Below, piece after piece: positions 10,846 through 12,281 of a stretch of DNA of 12,281 nucleotides; position 1 is the stretch's first letter, and every line of letters starts with the position of its first letter. The position numbers and the translations under genes were made by a program. The notes under the pieces were generated by a model that was given only the letters and a program-made list of their open reading frames with translations, had not been told where the DNA came from and searched no databases. Source of the DNA: Candidatus Heimdallarchaeota archaeon (GTDB lineage: Archaea; Asgardarchaeota; Heimdallarchaeia; JABLTI01); the NCBI GenBank assembly GCA_023128635.1, contig JAGMDP010000078.1, positions 1-12,281 on the forward strand, in the 5' to 3' direction.

Positions 10846-12281
10846 ATGTCGACAGAGAAACACATTTTATCTAGTAAGTTTATCCTTTTCTTAATTTCTC
10901 GACTTTCGAAATTAATTTATCCTTTTACGAATAAGAAAAGAATTCCAAGACAATGGGTTCCCCTTGGTGGCATTACTTCTTCTAAATCAAAAGACAATAT
11001 TGCTACTATAGAATGTGAAAATGGATTTCTAGAATTAAAATTAGTTTCTCCTCTTATTTGGCGTGTAAGAGCTTCAAAGAACAAATTTACTCGAGAACAT
11101 ATTTCTTGGGCATCCCAAGAACCTCCAGCATCTATTAATGTCAAGTTAAAACAAGAACGTGGGTTTCTCACAATTAAAGCAGATAAAAACATCTCAGGTA
11201 AAGATGATATATTGATTAAAATCAATGAAAGTGATTCCACAGTTATTTTTCAGAAAATAAATGGGGAAATTATAGTTAACGAAGAAAAAGCAATCTCATT
11301 TGGCAAATATAGTTCTTGGGGGTCATTAACCAAAGTTTCACCAAGTCAGGAATTTCATATTGGCTTTGGAGAACGTACTGGTGATTTAATTAAGAATGGC
11401 AAGAAAATGCTCTTCTGGAATACTGATCCTGCTACTTATGGAAAGAATGACGACCCTCTTTATCAAAGCGAACCAATTCAAATCAGTGTAAAGAATGATG
11501 GTTCGGCTTACGGTATTTTTTATGACAATCATCATTATTCTGTGATTCATCCTAAAAAAGATAAAAAAAGTACCATTAAATATTTTACTGAATCCGAACC
11601 AATTTGCTACTACTTCTTCACTGGTCCTACTTTAAAAGAAGTATCTCAACAAATTTCTTCAATAAATGGAACTCTCCCTCTTCCTCCGAAATGGATTCTC
11701 GGGCATCATCAATGTCGCTGGAGTTATTACCCCGAACAAAAAGTACGAGATATTGCTCGCAATTTTCGGGAAAGAAACATCCCTTGTGATAGCATTCATT
11801 TAGACATTGATTATATGGATGACTTTAGATGTTTTACTTGGGACAAAGATCGTTTCCCAGACCCTAAGGAATTAATTGCTGATCTGAAAAGTGACGGATT
11901 TAAAATAGTCACAATAATTGATCCCGGTTTGAAGGTAGATCAAGATTACAAGGTTTTTACTGAATGTATTAAAAATGATTTTCATTGTAAATTGCCTGTT
12001 GAGCGTTCTTATGTAACCAGGGTATGGCCTGGCAAGAGTATCTATCCTGATTTTACTAATCCTGCTGTTCGTGATTGGTGGGGAACTAAATTTAAGTCAC
12101 TTTTTGATATTGGGATTGAAGGTATCTGGATGGATATGAATGAACCTTCAACTTTTACTTTTAAAAGAACTGCACCTGATGACGTTCAACACAATATGAA
12201 TGGTCTAGGAGGAAATCATCGAGATGCTCACAATATTTTCGGTCAGAGTATGGCAATGGCTACTCGAGATGGTGCAGATAA
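10846..12281 (+). CDS. GH31 family glycosidase (alpha-glucosidase type), 5' part only
   Basis: 478 codons, open at the right edge. After about 40 N-terminal residues without a clear signal peptide comes the GH31 N-terminal beta-sandwich (about 45-260), including HIGFGERTG. The TIM barrel begins at PPKW (W283) with HHQCRWSYYPEQ. DIDYM at 320-324 and GIWMDMNEP with the nucleophile D430 are the family's signature sites. The general acid lies beyond the window. Such enzymes release alpha-glucose or alpha-xylose from the non-reducing ends of oligosaccharides, and the exact specificity cannot be told here. The start is ATG 10846, the only ATG upstream of the conserved region. Location is probably cytoplasmic. 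Confidence 0.9.
   Translation, partial: MSTEKHILSSKFILFLISRLSKLIYPFTNKKRIPRQWVPLGGITSSKSKDNIATIECENGFLELKLVSPLIWRVRASKNKFTREHISWASQEPPASINVKLKQERGFLTIKADKNISGKDDILIKINESDSTVIFQKINGEIIVNEEKAISFGKYSSWGSLTKVSPSQEFHIGFGERTGDLIKNGKKMLFWNTDPATYGKNDDPLYQSEPIQISVKNDGSAYGIFYDNHHYSVIHPKKDKKSTIKYFTESEPICYYFFTGPTLKEVSQQISSINGTLPLPPKWILGHHQCRWSYYPEQKVRDIARNFRERNIPCDSIHLDIDYMDDFRCFTWDKDRFPDPKELIADLKSDGFKIVTIIDPGLKVDQDYKVFTECIKNDFHCKLPVERSYVTRVWPGKSIYPDFTNPAVRDWWGTKFKSLFDIGIEGIWMDMNEPSTFTFKRTAPDDVQHNMNGLGGNHRDAHNIFGQSMAMATRDGAD

Overview
The window looks archaeal. It is AT-rich, and candidate TATA boxes sit about 25 bases before several starts or ribosome sites. It carries a THEP1-type NTPase, a zinc-ribbon membrane protein, and several exported proteins that end in one membrane helix plus a short basic tail. 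That style of surface protein, together with PPC, Ig-like, FG-GAP and SBBP modules, fits an Asgard-type archaeon best, but the lineage is an inference. No rRNA, tRNA or CRISPR array is visible.

The window has two parts. The left part (1 to about 7,240) is accessory DNA. Six copies of a GC-rich, hairpin-forming element lie between genes, all in the same orientation and never inside an intact gene. Their right-hand ends are at 117, 967, 1693, 2391, 4957 and 7239. They delimit five segments: (1) a DUF433/DUF5615 toxin-antitoxin pair; (2) and (3) two small exported, membrane-anchored proteins of unknown function; (4) remnants of two beta-propeller genes joined head to head, plus a 633-residue PPC/Ig-like surface protein; (5) a 689-residue FG-GAP propeller and thrombospondin-3 surface protein. 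Most of these genes read on the minus strand, and two reading frames end exactly at an element copy. This resembles an array of gene cassettes separated by recombination sites (integron-like). However, no integrase is in the window and the canonical attC boxes are not matched.

The right part (about 7,240 to the end) looks like ordinary chromosome with no copies of the element. It holds, on the minus strand, a THEP1 NTPase, a cupin with degenerate metal ligands, and a PrsW-family intramembrane protease. These are followed by a plus-strand double zinc-ribbon membrane protein, a convergent minus-strand GNAT acetyltransferase with an extra C-terminal domain, and the first 478 codons of a GH31 glycosidase that runs off the right edge.

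Functionally, the left part supplies cell-surface proteins whose repertoire seems to turn over by duplication, truncation and possibly cassette exchange, with a toxin-antitoxin pair that could stabilise it. The four complete surface-protein genes there all appear to start with TTG. The most interesting points are the element family, the G-T wobble pattern that suggests it folds as single-stranded RNA or DNA of the plus strand, and the relic junction near 2665.
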